Assembly (NCBI GenBank): GCA_021234155.1
Contig: JAJEKV010000171.1
Location: 240,978-304,977 of the forward strand
Direction: 5' to 3'
DNA: 64,000 bases
From: Isoetes taiwanensis
Lineage: Eukaryota; Streptophyta; Lycopodiopsida; Isoetales; Isoetaceae
This document shows positions 12,300 through 23,315 of the stretch, in pieces (the stretch's first letter is position 1; each line of letters starts with the position of its first letter). The translations under genes and the position numbers were made by a program. The notes beneath the pieces are model-generated. The model searched no databases, was not told the DNA's origin, and saw only the letters and a list, made by a program, of their open reading frames with translations.

Positions 12300-13385
12300 C
12301 CCTACTCCAGGATCTTTGAGGATAGGGGCTCAGTCTTGGTGTTGCATACTAGATACACGAGTCGAGAGGAGCTTTCTTGACTCACGAGTCGAGAAGTCCT
12401 TTAGTCCAATATACAGCAATGCAGACTATGTATCCCACATCCTCCCTATACCTGCCCAAGCTCTAGTGCACTCTCCAGTGTCGAATCGCAGGTGCCTCTA
12501 CCTAGTCAGAGCCACTCTCCTACGAACCTCGAATATTGCAAAGGGGAGGGGCTCGGACTGGGTGGAGGCCTCTGCAACTAACCACGGGGGAATGCATTTG
12601 AACTTCATCTCTAAGGAGGGCTGGGGTGCTTTCTCGACTCGCGAGTCGAGAAGGCCCTCAAGCCTTACATACAGCAATGCATACTACTTATTACACATCC
12701 ACCCTTGACCTGCCCATGCTCTAGTGCATTCTCTAGTGTAGAGTCGCATGTGCCTCTACACAGTCAGAGCCACTCTCCTTCGAACCATCTTCCTCGAATA
12801 TTGCGAAGCGGAGGGGCTCAGACTGGGTGGAGGCCTCTGCGACTAACCCGGGGGGATGCATTTGAACTTCATCTCTAAGGAGGGCTGGGGGGGCTTTCTC
12901 GACTCGCGAGTCGGGAAGGCCCTCAGGCCTTACACACACCAATGCATACTATTTATCTCACATCCTCCCTTGACCTGCCCAAGCTCTAATGCATTTTCCA
13001 GTGTCGAGTCGCAGGTGCCTCTACCCAGTCAGAGCCACTCTCATTCGAACCATCTTCCTCGAATATTGGGAAGGGAAGGGGCTCAGACTGGGTGGAAGCC
13101 TCTGCGATTACATTTGAGCTTCATATCTAAGGAGGGCTGGGGGGTTTTTTCGACTCGCGGGTCGAGAAGGCCCTCGAGCCTTACACAGGGCAATGCATAC
13201 TACTTATCTCATATCCTCCCTTGACCTGCCCAAGCTCTAGTGCATTCTCCAGTGTCGAGTCGCAAAGGCCTCTAGCCAGTCTGAGCCACTCTCCTTCGAA
13301 CCATCTTCCTCGAATATTGCGAAGGGGAGGGGCTCAGACTGGGTAGAGGCCTCTGCGACTAACCACAGGGGAATGCAAACCTCTG
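12300..13385. repeat. ~265-bp tandem array carrying palindrome CTCGACTCGCGAGTCGAG
   Basis: About four copies are marked by GGGGCTCAGACTGGGTGG near 12547, 12813, 13078 and 13327 (periods about 266, 265 and 249 bp). Each repeat contains a palindrome centred on CTCGACTCGCGAGTCGAG. It is perfect over 22 bp at 12631-12652, has one mismatch near 12896-12917 and is weaker near 12374 and 13147. Repeats also share AACTTCATCTCTAAGGAGGG and TCCTCGAATATTG. Long plus-strand frames across the array are a consequence of repetition and show no protein-like pattern. Confidence 0.9.
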
Positions 13386-14173
13386 CGACTAACCAAAACA
13401 TGCAGTTGTTCGCGAGTCACTCCGATTGGTTGCTCCCTTGCTCTGCATCTCTCATATCTCGACACCGAAATATGCTCAACAAGGAAACAACCAATTGAGC
13501 GAGCTTTCGAGCAGCTCCACATTCTAAACAAGTCTAACATGCCTAATAGGATATCTGAAACAAGTATCCTAATAAAACAGTGGTAAGCACTCACCTCTTC
13601 TTGCAAGTATTCTTTGGGATTGTATCACAGATCCCGCAACCTCTCTGAGGGTCTTTGCTTCTTCTGTCAGCCGCATCAATAAGGCATCTCCATCAAAGAA
13701 AGTGATAATTGTGTAACCCTTCTCCAGGCGCTGCAGTGAAGAGTGCTCGTGTCCTCTAGCTCATCTTACCCTGCTACCTTAGTCCCACGTACATTGATCA
13801 AATCATCTAGTTTCAACAAAACCCTCAGTTAGACAGAGCTACAGACTAAACCGCTGTTAGGAGCTTACAGCGTCGTGGCCCCATGCGGAGAAGTCATTCG
13901 GAATTTCTATCTGCCTCCGCCTACTAAGACCCGATACACTCCTCTGCGCCCGATACACTTAGTCTCTCGAAATGTGAAAGTTCGAATTAGTGTTTGGGCA
14001 GGCTAAAGATGGCCATGCTATAACCTTAGTCCGCTTTTTTCCCATGAATGAGTGTATGTCCTTAATTTCAAATTTAAGAACACGCCCCGTGCAGTCTCAA
14101 AATCACAAGGTCCCGGAAGAGATGAAGTTCAGAAGGAAATTCGAACAGCAAGAGACAGCGCCAGCATCAAGAC
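13386..14173. other. Spacer upstream of the ParB-like gene; nothing certain
   Basis: No repeat or clear ORF. As the 5' flank of the ParB-like gene it may hold its promoter, but I cannot point to a convincing TATA box. Confidence 0.3.
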
Positions 14174-16714
14174 ATGGCGACTCCAACAAAGAAGCATGGC
14201 GTCGTATCAGAGGCGGGTTCTAGTGGCACGAAGAAATGGAAGACCATCCCACCCGGTAAGCACTCAATTTTGATTCAATTCGTCTAACTGTGCTAACGAT
14301 ATTTTAGCCTTGCAGCATTTATGGCAGAGTCTCTCGTCATCACTGGTAGGACTCCATTCTTCATCCTTGAAGGACTGGAGACAGAGCTGCTAGAAACCCC
14401 AACGGATTGCTGGTGGTATGTGGAAGTTAACATCTTGTGGAAAAGAAAAAGATTTGTTTTTCTGGCACAAGGACAAAAGAAGTTCCGGCGACAAGTATAA
14501 GAAGGTCGGTGTGGTCCTATCTGTTGCTGCCCCAGATCCATGAGATATGTCATTTTGTATGTAGAAGATATGTTCAAGGGTCAGTCTCGAATTATTCTTC
14601 TACGTCGATGAGCAAGGCGAAGGGGACTAACAAAAGGCCGACGCCTCTAAATTGCCAGTTGGGCTAGAAGGATTTGGAAGGGATGAAGGAGGCTGGGACA
14701 CTCATTTCAAAAGAGCTCGGAATGGAAATTTTCAGGGTGAGGGAGAAGCTCTTTAACATAGGGATGTTCATATCCAACGTGCTTAAGAGTTTAAAGCACT
14801 CAACAGTCACGAAGGATGTTGTTGAGAAGGAGAAAAGTCCAGAGAAGAGTGCAAGTGTGGAAACTGAAAGCACTCCAGAGGATTCCGATGCAGAAGATGA
14901 CAAAATGGTGGACTCCCAGTTCTTGGATCCAGACGACCAAATAAAGAAGTCGCAGAGGGGGGCTCAAAAGATGGAGCGCCTGACTCAGTTTTATCCACTG
15001 GGGATTAGCCACAAGTTGCTACTGGATATAAGACGCTTGAAGGTTTGCACTGGTGATGCAGTCCTCTTCAACCACAGGAAATTCAATCCAGCTCACATGC
15101 TAGAGATATTGATTCTAATGGTGCGTCATCTTGTTGCGAATCTAATGCCTGTGGACGTCATTCCATTCAGCAGAGCTACATGTGAGTTGTTCAGGTGGAG
15201 CACTGAGGAAGACCTGAAGGGTAAAGATGTGAGGTTCTGGGTCATTGATGGTCAGCATTCCGTGAGGACAGCATAAGTGTTGCAAACAGAAAAGGAGGTC
15301 CCACAGAGGATTAAGGATCGGTATTCTAAACCACCCACCGAGCTTGCCAGCATTAGCCACTGTTAGAATATAATAGCAGCAAGTGCCAGCTACATAAGGT
15401 ATTTTACTCAGCCTGCACCAGGGCCATTCTCCTCTTGCGAGTCGAGAATGCCCATGCATCTTCTTTTTTTTTGTCTTCCCATGGATTTTCCCAACTTGGG
15501 AGTCGAGAATACCCACAATTTTCTATTTATTGCCATTTAGGTGCTTCCCTGCAATTGGGGACTTTCTTGACTCGTGAGTCGAGAAAGCTCCGCACCCTCT
15601 GTTTTTTGTATTCCAATGGGTATTCTCGACTCAAGTCGAGAATACCCACAATTTTTAATATAATGCTATTCAGGGGCTTCCTTGTAATTGGGAACTTTCT
15701 CGACTTGCGAGTCGAGAAAGCCTCGCACCCTCTATTTTTTGTATTACTATGGGTATTCTCGACTCGCGAGTGGAGAATACCCAGAATTATTAATTTACTG
15801 CTATTCAGGGGCTTTCTTGTAATTGGGGACTTTCTCGACTCGCGAGTCGAGAAAGCCCGCACCCTCCGTTTTTTGTATTACTATGGGTATTCTCGACTCG
15901 CGAGTCAAGAATACTCAGAATTATTAATTTACTATTATTCAGGGGCTTTCTTGTAATTGGGGACTTTTTCGACTTGCGAGTTAAGAAAGCCCAAAACCCT
16001 CTGTATGTTTTCTTCCTATGGATTATTAAAATAACTGTTCTGACATAGAATCATTTATTTATTGCAGCCTGTATCCTGACCAGATCATACTCGCTCGACA
16101 ACAGTGAAAGGCATTAGGTTGTCCTCAGCAGCCTAAAGGAAACAGGGCTCCCTCGGACAAGTGGAAGACCTTCGAGAAACTGTGCAGATATGTTCTTCTG
16201 GAAGGCCAGCAAGATGATAAGGGGGATGATGAAGATGAGAAAAAGAAGAAAACAACAAGAAAGGGCAGGGAGTCCCTATCGGACCAATATGACCTCATTC
16301 TGTGCAGTGAGGTGCTGGGGAAAATGGACTGAGATCTGGGCTCTCTGGACAAGAGGCAAGCTTAAGGACAGCAAAAGGGCCTTTGAAGCAAGACTGAGAA
16401 CACGACTGTTATATGAAATTGCAGCAGAGCTGAGCAGGAATATTGGGCTTTTGGGAACAGTTATATGCTGAGGCAAATGACAGAGGAGTCCATTTCTTCT
16501 TTGTCCTATTTCTGCAACTTAAAAAGGAGAGGAGATTTTATGCCATTCCAAATAATAGAGATCTTACTCGTTTCTTTTTTGGTATGATGCCTTAGAGGCA
16601 AGACCAACACCACCAGCGCCCAAGAAAACAACAGTGCAAGATGTTTGCAAAGACATCTACAGTGAGCGAGGAGAACTAGAACCTTCAATACCCGAAGAAT
16701 TCAAAAATCTATGA
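14174..16714 (+). pseudogene. ParB/DGQHS-domain gene, decayed
   Basis: Likely ATG at 14174 (MATPTKKHGVV…), first exon to a GT donor at 14256, second exon from about 14316. A 200-codon open frame (14674-15276) has an acidic, Lys-rich N-terminal half and then a domain with PVDVIPFSR followed about 30 residues later by RFWVIDGQHSVRTA. A hydrophobic-IPF segment followed by a [VI]-[ID]-DGQH[RS]-x-x-AA-like loop is the signature of the ParB/sulfiredoxin fold (ParB N-terminal nuclease/CTPase-like domains, DGQHR proteins). Coding then continues past a TAA to about 15397, an intron full of palindromes, and an exon from about 16066 with GRESLSDQYDLILC, ending near LEPSIPEEFKNL and TGA at 16712. Several in-frame stops and at least one frame change show decay. 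Function in plants is unknown; DNA binding or cleavage is inference from the fold only. Confidence 0.5.
15425..16000. repeat. Palindrome array inside the ParB-like gene's intron
   Basis: About four copies of a ~133-bp unit carry two alternating palindromes built on CTCGACTCGCGAGTCGAG, one flanked by TATT/AATA and one by CTTT/AAAG. Sites occur near 15435, 15500, 15573, 15632, 15704, 15766, 15843, 15896 and 15972. The site at 15830-15855 is a perfect 26-bp palindrome; most others carry one or two changes, some of them C-to-T or G-to-A at CpG. The core is identical to that of the 12.3-13.4 kb array. Confidence 0.92.
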
Positions 16715-16785
16715 ACATATTTATTTGACAATAACTTTTTATGTATTCCTTGCTATGCCTTTGTTTTTATTATTTTGATTTACAT

Positions 16786-16912
<127 letters not shown>

Positions 16913-17092
16913 TCAATGCCCTCTGGGGCCTTGAAGGCCATGGAGCCTGAATACACTGTTATCTTTTACAATTTCAATATGAATGTACGATGCTCTTCTA
17001 CTGCTTTTATATATGAACCTATTTTAACCAAATCTAAAGTAAATAGATATCGAAAATTCTCCACATGGATACCGAAATTATCCCTGATAACC

Positions 17093-17400
17093 TTATATGC
17101 GGTGTGAAGGGAGAAAAACATGATCTTCATCCTCAATCTTTGTTTGTGTTTGCGAGTTTACAAAGCCGATTTTCTCGATTTGGAATCTTGGACCACCTAC
17201 TGTTTCACACTCTAACCCGTGAGAACTGACCCGATATCTTGCTATAATTTGCCTGAGCCTCTTCGGCATGTTTGTGGAGAGATACCTTTGGTCACCATAA
17301 TGTTCCATCTGATTGACTGATAGCCTATAGTGTGACATCCTACTCCCTTGTTTTGCCCATATGACCTGGATTGCAAGCCGCTCTTAATTTTCAAGTACAT
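17093..17400 (-). pseudogene. Unassigned exon-like frame, minus strand
   Basis: An open frame on the minus strand (stop near 17093, ATG at 17338, frame open to about 17395) reads as ordinary protein: …WAKQGSRMSHYRLSVNQ… then NMPKRLRQIIARYRV and SHGLECETVGG. I do not recognise the family. It lies 350 bp downstream of the DUF7869-like gene on the same strand, so it could be a further exon or an independent fragment. Confidence 0.3.
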
Positions 17401-17762
17401 TAAGCTTCGGTCTTAATTATAAGATTTTAAGATATAATGTCCATAATTTTCAAGTTGTCCGTCGCTTTATTATATTAGCACAGCTGCAGAAGGGATGAAA
17501 GAATTTAGGAGGTTGCCGAAGATGATGCGATTTTATCAAAGTGAGATGGATTGTTGGTTGTTGATGTGGATTCCTCTGATCCAAAACCATCATTCAATTA
17601 AATTGGGATTATGTCTTAATTTTGGGACAAATTTCATATTGTATGTTTTTTATAGCATATTCAAATTCACACAAACCACCTCATATTATTTACAAAATAG
17701 TGAATATTTCACAATATAGCACCATATTATAAAAACGTGATGAAGAAAATTTACATAGTTAT

Positions 17763-19948
17763 TCACTTTTCTTCAAGCACCCCCAATGATATCATAGCCT
17801 TCTTTCTGACATCCTGAGGTATTGTAATTCTCGCATTTCTAGCTGGAATAGTGTTTGGAGTCCATGAGTACAATACACTTTCATAGTCTAGCCAAAGATC
17901 AGGATCACTCGGATTTCTCCTCCATCTCTTTGTCCAACAATCTGAGTACCTTTCTTTATCTGATACGTTGGTCAAGTGATGCGCTGGACACCACCATTCT
18001 ACCCACACATGGTTGAAGTTAATATTACCTTCTTCTTTGCAAATATCAGAGATAGTGAACCCCAACCACACTGGATAGGTATCTAAATCTGCTGGCTTTA
18101 CTACCACAAATTGGTGGCATTCCAAGTCAGTGGAAGGCAACCACCCTTCTTTCAATTCATCTGAGGATGTGTCTATCTCCCCCAACAGGTTAATCACCTT
18201 CTTCCAGTAAGCCACCAAGACATGGTTGGTATCATCGGGATTGGTTTGCCAATGCTTTATATAGTCATGGATTCCTTCCTTAGTCAATCCCAATTGCTTC
18301 ACTTCTTTAGTAGGTTTTAGAGCTTTTGGTTGACCTGGAGGTATCATAGGCTTGCCATTCTCATCTGTACGCCATATTTCCTCCCCTCCTCTCCACTCCT
18401 CCTCTGAAGGTCTCATCTTCCATTGGAAGATTGGAATCCCATTTCTCACCCAAAAATGTGAACTGCTAACACCTCATGACCATCACTCCACAACTCCAAA
18501 CTAAAATGGGCATAGTAGGTTTGAGTCTGCCCATGCAAGATTGCCCTAGTCATTGAGATCTGTAAAGGGTACTTTGGTATGTACTTGAATTGTGGAAAAC
18601 AAGTCTTTTGCTGGTCCATCTTGTCATGTATAAAACATAAATAGTTATTAGGTTCCAATGCAAATAAAGTCCTCCACATCCAATAACATGATCTGATCTA
18701 CATGATAGTTGATCAGTCATATGGTCCTTCATATGCTCCCTTATCCTAACCCTTTGACTCGGTTGCACAATCTTATCAAGAGTCTCCTTCAACTTAGCAC
18801 ATAAATTGCACTTTGCAAAGTTGTTTGAAGTTGCTATGGTGACATGATTGAAATGCTTCTTCCATAGCCTACTAAAGCTAGGTTGGGATATTGGAAGAAT
18901 TTCCAATTCTCGAAGTAGGGAACTCACTTCTTCCAAAATACTCTTTTGAGTACAATGTGATGGTAACCTTTTCTCAATAACTGCTCTTCCCTTTTCATCC
19001 CTTCTGCTTTTGTGTGGCATAGACTCTGCATTGAAATCAATATATTTTTCAAATATCTCCCTGGCAGCCAAGATCCTAGCAGTTGGTCTCAACAAGCCAT
19101 TATTTCCATGCAAAGCAATCATGTTCCCTTATGCCTGCTTTTTTTTGCCAATTATGCCATGAAGGAGTTGGAATTGCATGGATATTCTGCCATGCGTTTT
19201 TACATATCCATTTGCCTAGCAAAGGGTATCTTTTTCTGTTTGGGTTTTTTTCATCCTGAAGTGCATGCTCGAAGAGTGTGTACATGTAGGTCCTCCTCTC
19301 ATCAACAGCATACTCTTGAAAAGTGGCTCTTGCTTCCACCAATTGTTCTATTGTAAAGAATTGCATACAACCACTCCAACAACAATATGAGCCCCTAACC
19401 TTCACCATTGTCTCACGTTTGGTGTCGCTAATCAAGTTGGCTCTTTTGCTAGGATAATGTCTGGCAACTTATACTTCTCCCCTTTTGCCTAGGTTTAGAG
19501 TTCCAACTGCTAATGGATCAATATGAAGACAATCATTATCCCCAACAACCTTAGACTCTGGAAAAAGATAATCCTCCACAAATTGAACACTACTTATAGG
19601 CCATGCCATGATGCAAGGAACCTCCAATTGCTTGACACAACCAAAACATTCCTTGTCACCCAAACCCTCAAGTTGTCTTCCAACATAGAAATTGCAATAC
19701 TAATATTGTCTCCGCCTAGCCTTTCATCATTAACAGCTTGACCAGGATCTGCCAGCACAATGACTCCTTGGCCTACTATTTCCTTGTTGCACTTGTGCAT
19801 GATTCTCACCTTCTTGTTCCTCCATTGCACCCTACTATGGAGGACTAATTGTTTTTCAACATTCTTGCTAGGAGGTGCTTTTTCATTGAAATTGCTCTTT
19901 TCAATATTTTCCACACCATCTTCAGTTGGAGAGGCACCATTGACCTAG
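17763..19948 (-). pseudogene. DUF7869-like (transposase-like) gene, broken
   Basis: Reading leftward: an N-terminal part (19914-19469), then a frame at 19435-19100 with YPLLGKWICKNAW, then 19122-18550 with PHKSRRDEKGRAVIEKRLPS, SFSRLWKKHFNHV and a zinc-binding-like NNFAKCNLCAKLKETL, then a segment (18679-18446) with HDKMDQQKTCFPQF, then a 228-codon C-terminal frame (18449-17763) with HVWVEWWCP. The order 'basic helix region, FxRLW..HF, CxxC, DKMDQ.KT..P' is what I know from the large eukaryotic family containing DUF7869, which has an RNase H-like transposase-type core. Here the piece between the DKMDQ motif and the C-terminal part is missing, and frames change at least four times, so the gene is dead. 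Whether the family is a true transposase is not proven. Confidence 0.5.
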
Positions 19949-20345
19949 GCAAATTGCACCCTTTTTAGTCAATGAGTAGGAAATATTTATACACCATAAG
20001 ATAAGAAAAGTACGTACATTTATGGAATATATAGAGGTAAATCAATTTTTTTTAAAAGCAAGAAATTCCTTGGAAATATGTTTAATATAATAATAACAAT
20101 TGATATAAACGAAATCATTTAAAACAAGAATTTTTGCGGCAACAACAAGGAAATGACATTTAAATATATCCAAATTTTAATTATCGAAAATTTAGCCTTC
20201 AGAATACGAAAAGACATATCTGATAAGGTAGCCGTGAGAATTTATTCTCCATAATATATCCTAGATAATATAGCTGGCAGGAAGATCGTACGCCTGACGT
20301 GTTATTTGAGGCAATCATTTATTCATGCTAATTTCTAATTAACCC

Positions 20346-20353
20346 TATATAAA
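20346..20353 (+). promoter_or_regulatory. TATA box before the 20.4-kb ORF
   Basis: TATATAAA stands 56 bp upstream of the ATG at 20409, followed by a pyrimidine/CA-rich stretch (CACTTCACGCTCTCAAG) that suits a plant transcription start about 30 bp downstream. The 450-bp gap between this gene and the divergent DUF7869-like gene may be a shared promoter. Confidence 0.6.
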
Positions 20354-20408
20354 TGCACTTCACGCTCTCAAGACCTCCATTCCCTCTAAATTTTTTTCTC
20401 TGCCCGCC

Positions 20409-20666
20409 ATGAAGCGTTCGGCCTCAGCAGCGGAGCTTCATGAAGAACCCGAGATCTCCTCAAAAAGATCTCGGGTTGATTTCCCTCAATTCCCCCCATT
20501 GATTTCGTTTTTGCAGCAATCTTTGGATTCCGATTTAGACGATGAAGAGGAGAAAGAAGTGGAAGAATCGGATCAGGATTTACAGGAATTCCTGACCGCT
20601 CTGCTTCAGGGTTGGCTCGACCCTAAAACAGAGAATGAAATGTCAGAAGAAGAGTCTTTCTGGTGA
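20409..20666 (+). CDS. Small acidic protein or first exon of a methylase-linked gene
   Basis: 85 codons, ATG to TGA, starting MKRSASAAELHEEPEISSKR. A basic KRSR patch around residues 19-22 could be a nuclear localisation signal. It is followed by a Phe/Pro-rich stretch (FPQFPPLISFLQQ), a strongly acidic run (DLDDEEEKEVEE, about residues 43-54) and a Leu-rich helix (LQEFLTALLQGWL). That pattern resembles an acidic activation domain, but I do not recognise the protein. The ATG follows a good TATA box, and codon use is normal for the region. A GTGACT sequence at the end (SFW|tga) could also act as a splice donor, making this the first exon of the gene whose pieces follow at 20.9-23.0 kb. Confidence 0.5.
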   Translation: MKRSASAAELHEEPEISSKRSRVDFPQFPPLISFLQQSLDSDLDDEEEKEVEESDQDLQEFLTALLQGWLDPKTENEMSEEESFW

Positions 20667-20923
20667 CTAGAGTTGCGAAACCAGAATACACAAGTGAGAG
20701 TGCTCAAATCTCCTTTAACAGATCCCATGGTCCCTTCACTACTTCTATGTGAAGTGGAATGTGACTTGTGCAATTAGGCTGGCGTAGTGTATTCAGAATA
20801 GCTTTTAGTTTTCTTCTGCCTTCATTAACTTGAAGGCCTTCATCTTTTTAATTGTTCTTGTATTCTCGATTAGCAAATGTATAACAGTAAAGTAAGTTGC
20901 TTACGTCTTCCCATTGTTTTGCA

Positions 20924-22030
20924 GTTGTTCAAGATGGTTAACCACGTTGTGGATAAACTTCCACCACCTTTTGTTGTGTTGAGTTCTTCTAGTTCGGATC
21001 CAATCACGACATTTGAGTACTCTCTCAAGACAAATGTAGTTCGAATCAAATCTTGTTTGACCTGGATTCGTAAGTGTTAAAGCCTTTAAACACAATGATT
21101 TGTAGATGGCATAAACTCTATGGACTTCATTAGACGGCATACTTTTTGAATAGGGTCTTTGATCAAGTATGCCGTGAGAACCAATCCATGAGCAACAGGT
21201 ATAGACAATGGCATTGGCAGTTAGCTCAAGGATCATTAGGACCTTCACAAACAGTGTTGAATCTCAAAGCAGCAAGGCATGGATAAGGGAAAAAGAATTA
21301 TGGAAAGATCAGCACAGGTAGATGAAACGGCCACTAAGAAGAAAAAGTCTAGGGTTCCTGGTAATCTAACAGTTCCTTATAAAAAGGAGCAAGAGTGCCT
21401 CTGTTTAGAGAAGAGATTGAACTCATGTATGGCTTGTGGCAGAGTACATTGCCTACATTGTGACTGGTTGCATCATCCACAGGACATGAGGGATGATTCT
21501 CGATACAATATGAGGATGTTGGAAATAATGGGAGTTTTAGAGGACAAGAATGATACAGTCAGGCAAAGAGGTAGAGAAAGAGCACTAAAATGCTTTAATC
21601 TTCTTTAAATGATTGTGGAGGTTCAGAAATCGGAAAGATAGCAGCATTGCTACTAGTAGGTGATTATGCCAAGGTATGCATGAATTGCTGTGAGAAAAAA
21701 TCCAATTGATTATGTATCAGAGTGCTCCTCACTGTTGTGTGATTTATCTTGACTATTTGTGCATGATGTGCCTAAATTGGTGAAACGTGTGCAAAAATGG
21801 AGAATAATATGGGTGTAATATGTAGAAAATGTAAAAGATGTGAAAATATTGGGGATGAAGCATTTATGATGTATTGAAGTTGAACTTATGGACTTGAAGG
21901 TGTATAAAAGTCCTTTTCAATGGTTAAAGCATGGGGTGAGGTGGCGCAATCCTAGGAGACATGTAAGTTATTGGAGATCTAATGGTGAAGATTGCTTGAA
22001 GATGAATGGAGGAGATTTGTTGTGTAAGTT
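20924..22030 (+). pseudogene. Exon-like pieces with a Cys/His cluster, upstream of methylase motif
   Basis: A segment after a GTTTTGCAG acceptor (20933-21070) encodes VVDKLPPPFVVLSSS and FEYSLKTNVVRIKSC and ends at a GTAAGT donor. Next, 21279-21608 encodes 109 codons with a Lys-rich start (ATKKKKSR) and the cluster CMACGRVHCLHCDWLHH, a likely zinc-binding site. Then 21888-22030 holds KVYKSPFQWLKHGVRW and RHVSYWRS. Pieces are collinear on the plus strand with the methylase motif at 22.8 kb, but stops and shifts separate them. I cannot name the family. Confidence 0.4.
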
Positions 22031-22409
22031 TAAGAGGAGGGGCACGTCTTCTCATTCTCTCTCTCTCACTCTTGCTCTTTGAAGAGATTATCCATTTGTA
22101 TAGAGTGTTCCATGGAAGAAATAAATAATGAAGAGGAGGATGAACCTCCAGATAATCTTGATTATGATTTGGTTGTGCAATTGAGGTGTATTTGATCTCT
22201 TGTTCCATTCTTCAAATTCTTTTCTTAAATTCTAGTGTCTTGCCTTGTGAGTGCTTGCTGATAGAGTGTGGCGCAGCCTGATGCATATATTTTGCATTCT
22301 GCTCAGCTTGGGGTTTGGTCCATTCAGTTAGATTACACTCACTAGAGGCACTAAAAAAAGAAAAAGGAATGGGAAACCCTCAAATCTGTGCTAAAATAAT
22401 AGTAGGGTT

Positions 22410-22560
22410 CCCCTGGCCTGCCCCAACTGATCTGCTCCAATTGTATGCCCCACACTAGTTTGCTCTCCAACTTTATGCTCCAACTGGTCTCCTCCAACTA
22501 TCTGCTTCAATGGTCCGCCCTAGCTAGCTGCTCTAATGACCTGCTCCAACTAATTGCCTG
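22410..22560. repeat. Imperfect CTGCTCCAACT tandem repeat
   Basis: About eight loosely repeated blocks of the form YTGCYCCAACT spaced about 17-22 bp apart. It sits between two exon-like pieces of the putative methylase gene, probably in an intron. Confidence 0.7.
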
Positions 22561-22800
22561 AGAAATATGTCTGCTCAAAGGTGCTTCGGCTATGACCGAC
22601 ACTAATTTTGTATAAAACTGCAAAATTTTGATACAAATATAAATCTTTTTGGTGTGATAAAATTCCGGAATCTGATGTATTAAGTATAGTCTAACATATC
22701 AACGGGCAGTTTATAATGTATGAATCATATCGGTTAGAGTGAAATACATAAACAGTTAGTTGATGCATACGGACAAATATAATATAGTCAAAGCCTACAA

Positions 22801-23028
22801 CTTGATGCTTTCTTGGGCTCTGGTACTATCATAGCATGTGCACCTAAGAAGGGCCGCAATTGTGTGGCTGTGGACATAGACAAGGAGGCTGTGAACTCCA
22901 TCAAGATGAAATTGGCTGCCTTACCTACTCTATCAGACGAGAATCAAGAGTTAGGCTCCAAATCCTCATCTGATTATGCCGACCCCTTCAGATATACAAC
23001 CTCCTTTCACAAGCTCTATAGAAGATGA
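22801..23028 (+). pseudogene. DNA amino-methyltransferase-like fragment
   Basis: The frame starting LDAFLGSGTIIACAPKKGR and continuing NCVAVDIDKEAVNSI contains the S-adenosylmethionine-binding motif D-x-F-x-GSGT followed by GR-x-x-[VI]-[AG]-[VI]-[DE]-[IL]-D. This order (GSGT strand-loop plus acidic end of strand 2) is typical of N6-adenine/N4-cytosine DNA methylases of the DPPY-containing class, in which this motif lies C-terminal. The catalytic DPPY/SPPY tetrad should be upstream; I did not find it, so the copy is truncated or an exon is missing. The frame then runs into TGA at 23026. Bacterial origin via a mobile element, or a eukaryotic transposon-borne methylase, are both possible. Confidence 0.5.
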
Positions 23029-23315
23029 GGCTACCTTTGCAGATCTGAAGGAAGTAGCTCTAGGTACTAATCCTGGAGACAAAATGTAAAAGAGCTTGGT
23101 AAGTCATCTGAAAAAGAGCAGACGACAGCGCAGGACATTGCAACTACAAGCAGGCAAAATGAGAAAGACCTTGATGTCGACCTTTGACTTGTTGTGTGAT
23201 AAATATTTATTGATAACATCAATTTAGCTTCCAAAATTGATGTACTGCCAAGAAATATTGAAATCATTATTTTTTTCCTTCTCAAATCTGATGTTTTTTA
23301 TGTCTTGCTTTCATA

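Noticed and set aside
12174-13224. Several plus-strand frames of 68-130 codons
   Set aside because: They repeat the same peptide with the tandem array and show no protein-like conservation or domain.
12300-16000. Palindrome arrays considered as CRISPR
   Set aside because: Repeats are long (133-265 bp), spacers are themselves repeated, and the host is a eukaryote; this is satellite-like DNA with palindromic cores.
17725-17745. ACCATATTATAAAAACGTG as a fourth Helitron 5' end
   Set aside because: It lacks the TC start after A and no matching 3' hairpin in the right orientation could be paired with it.
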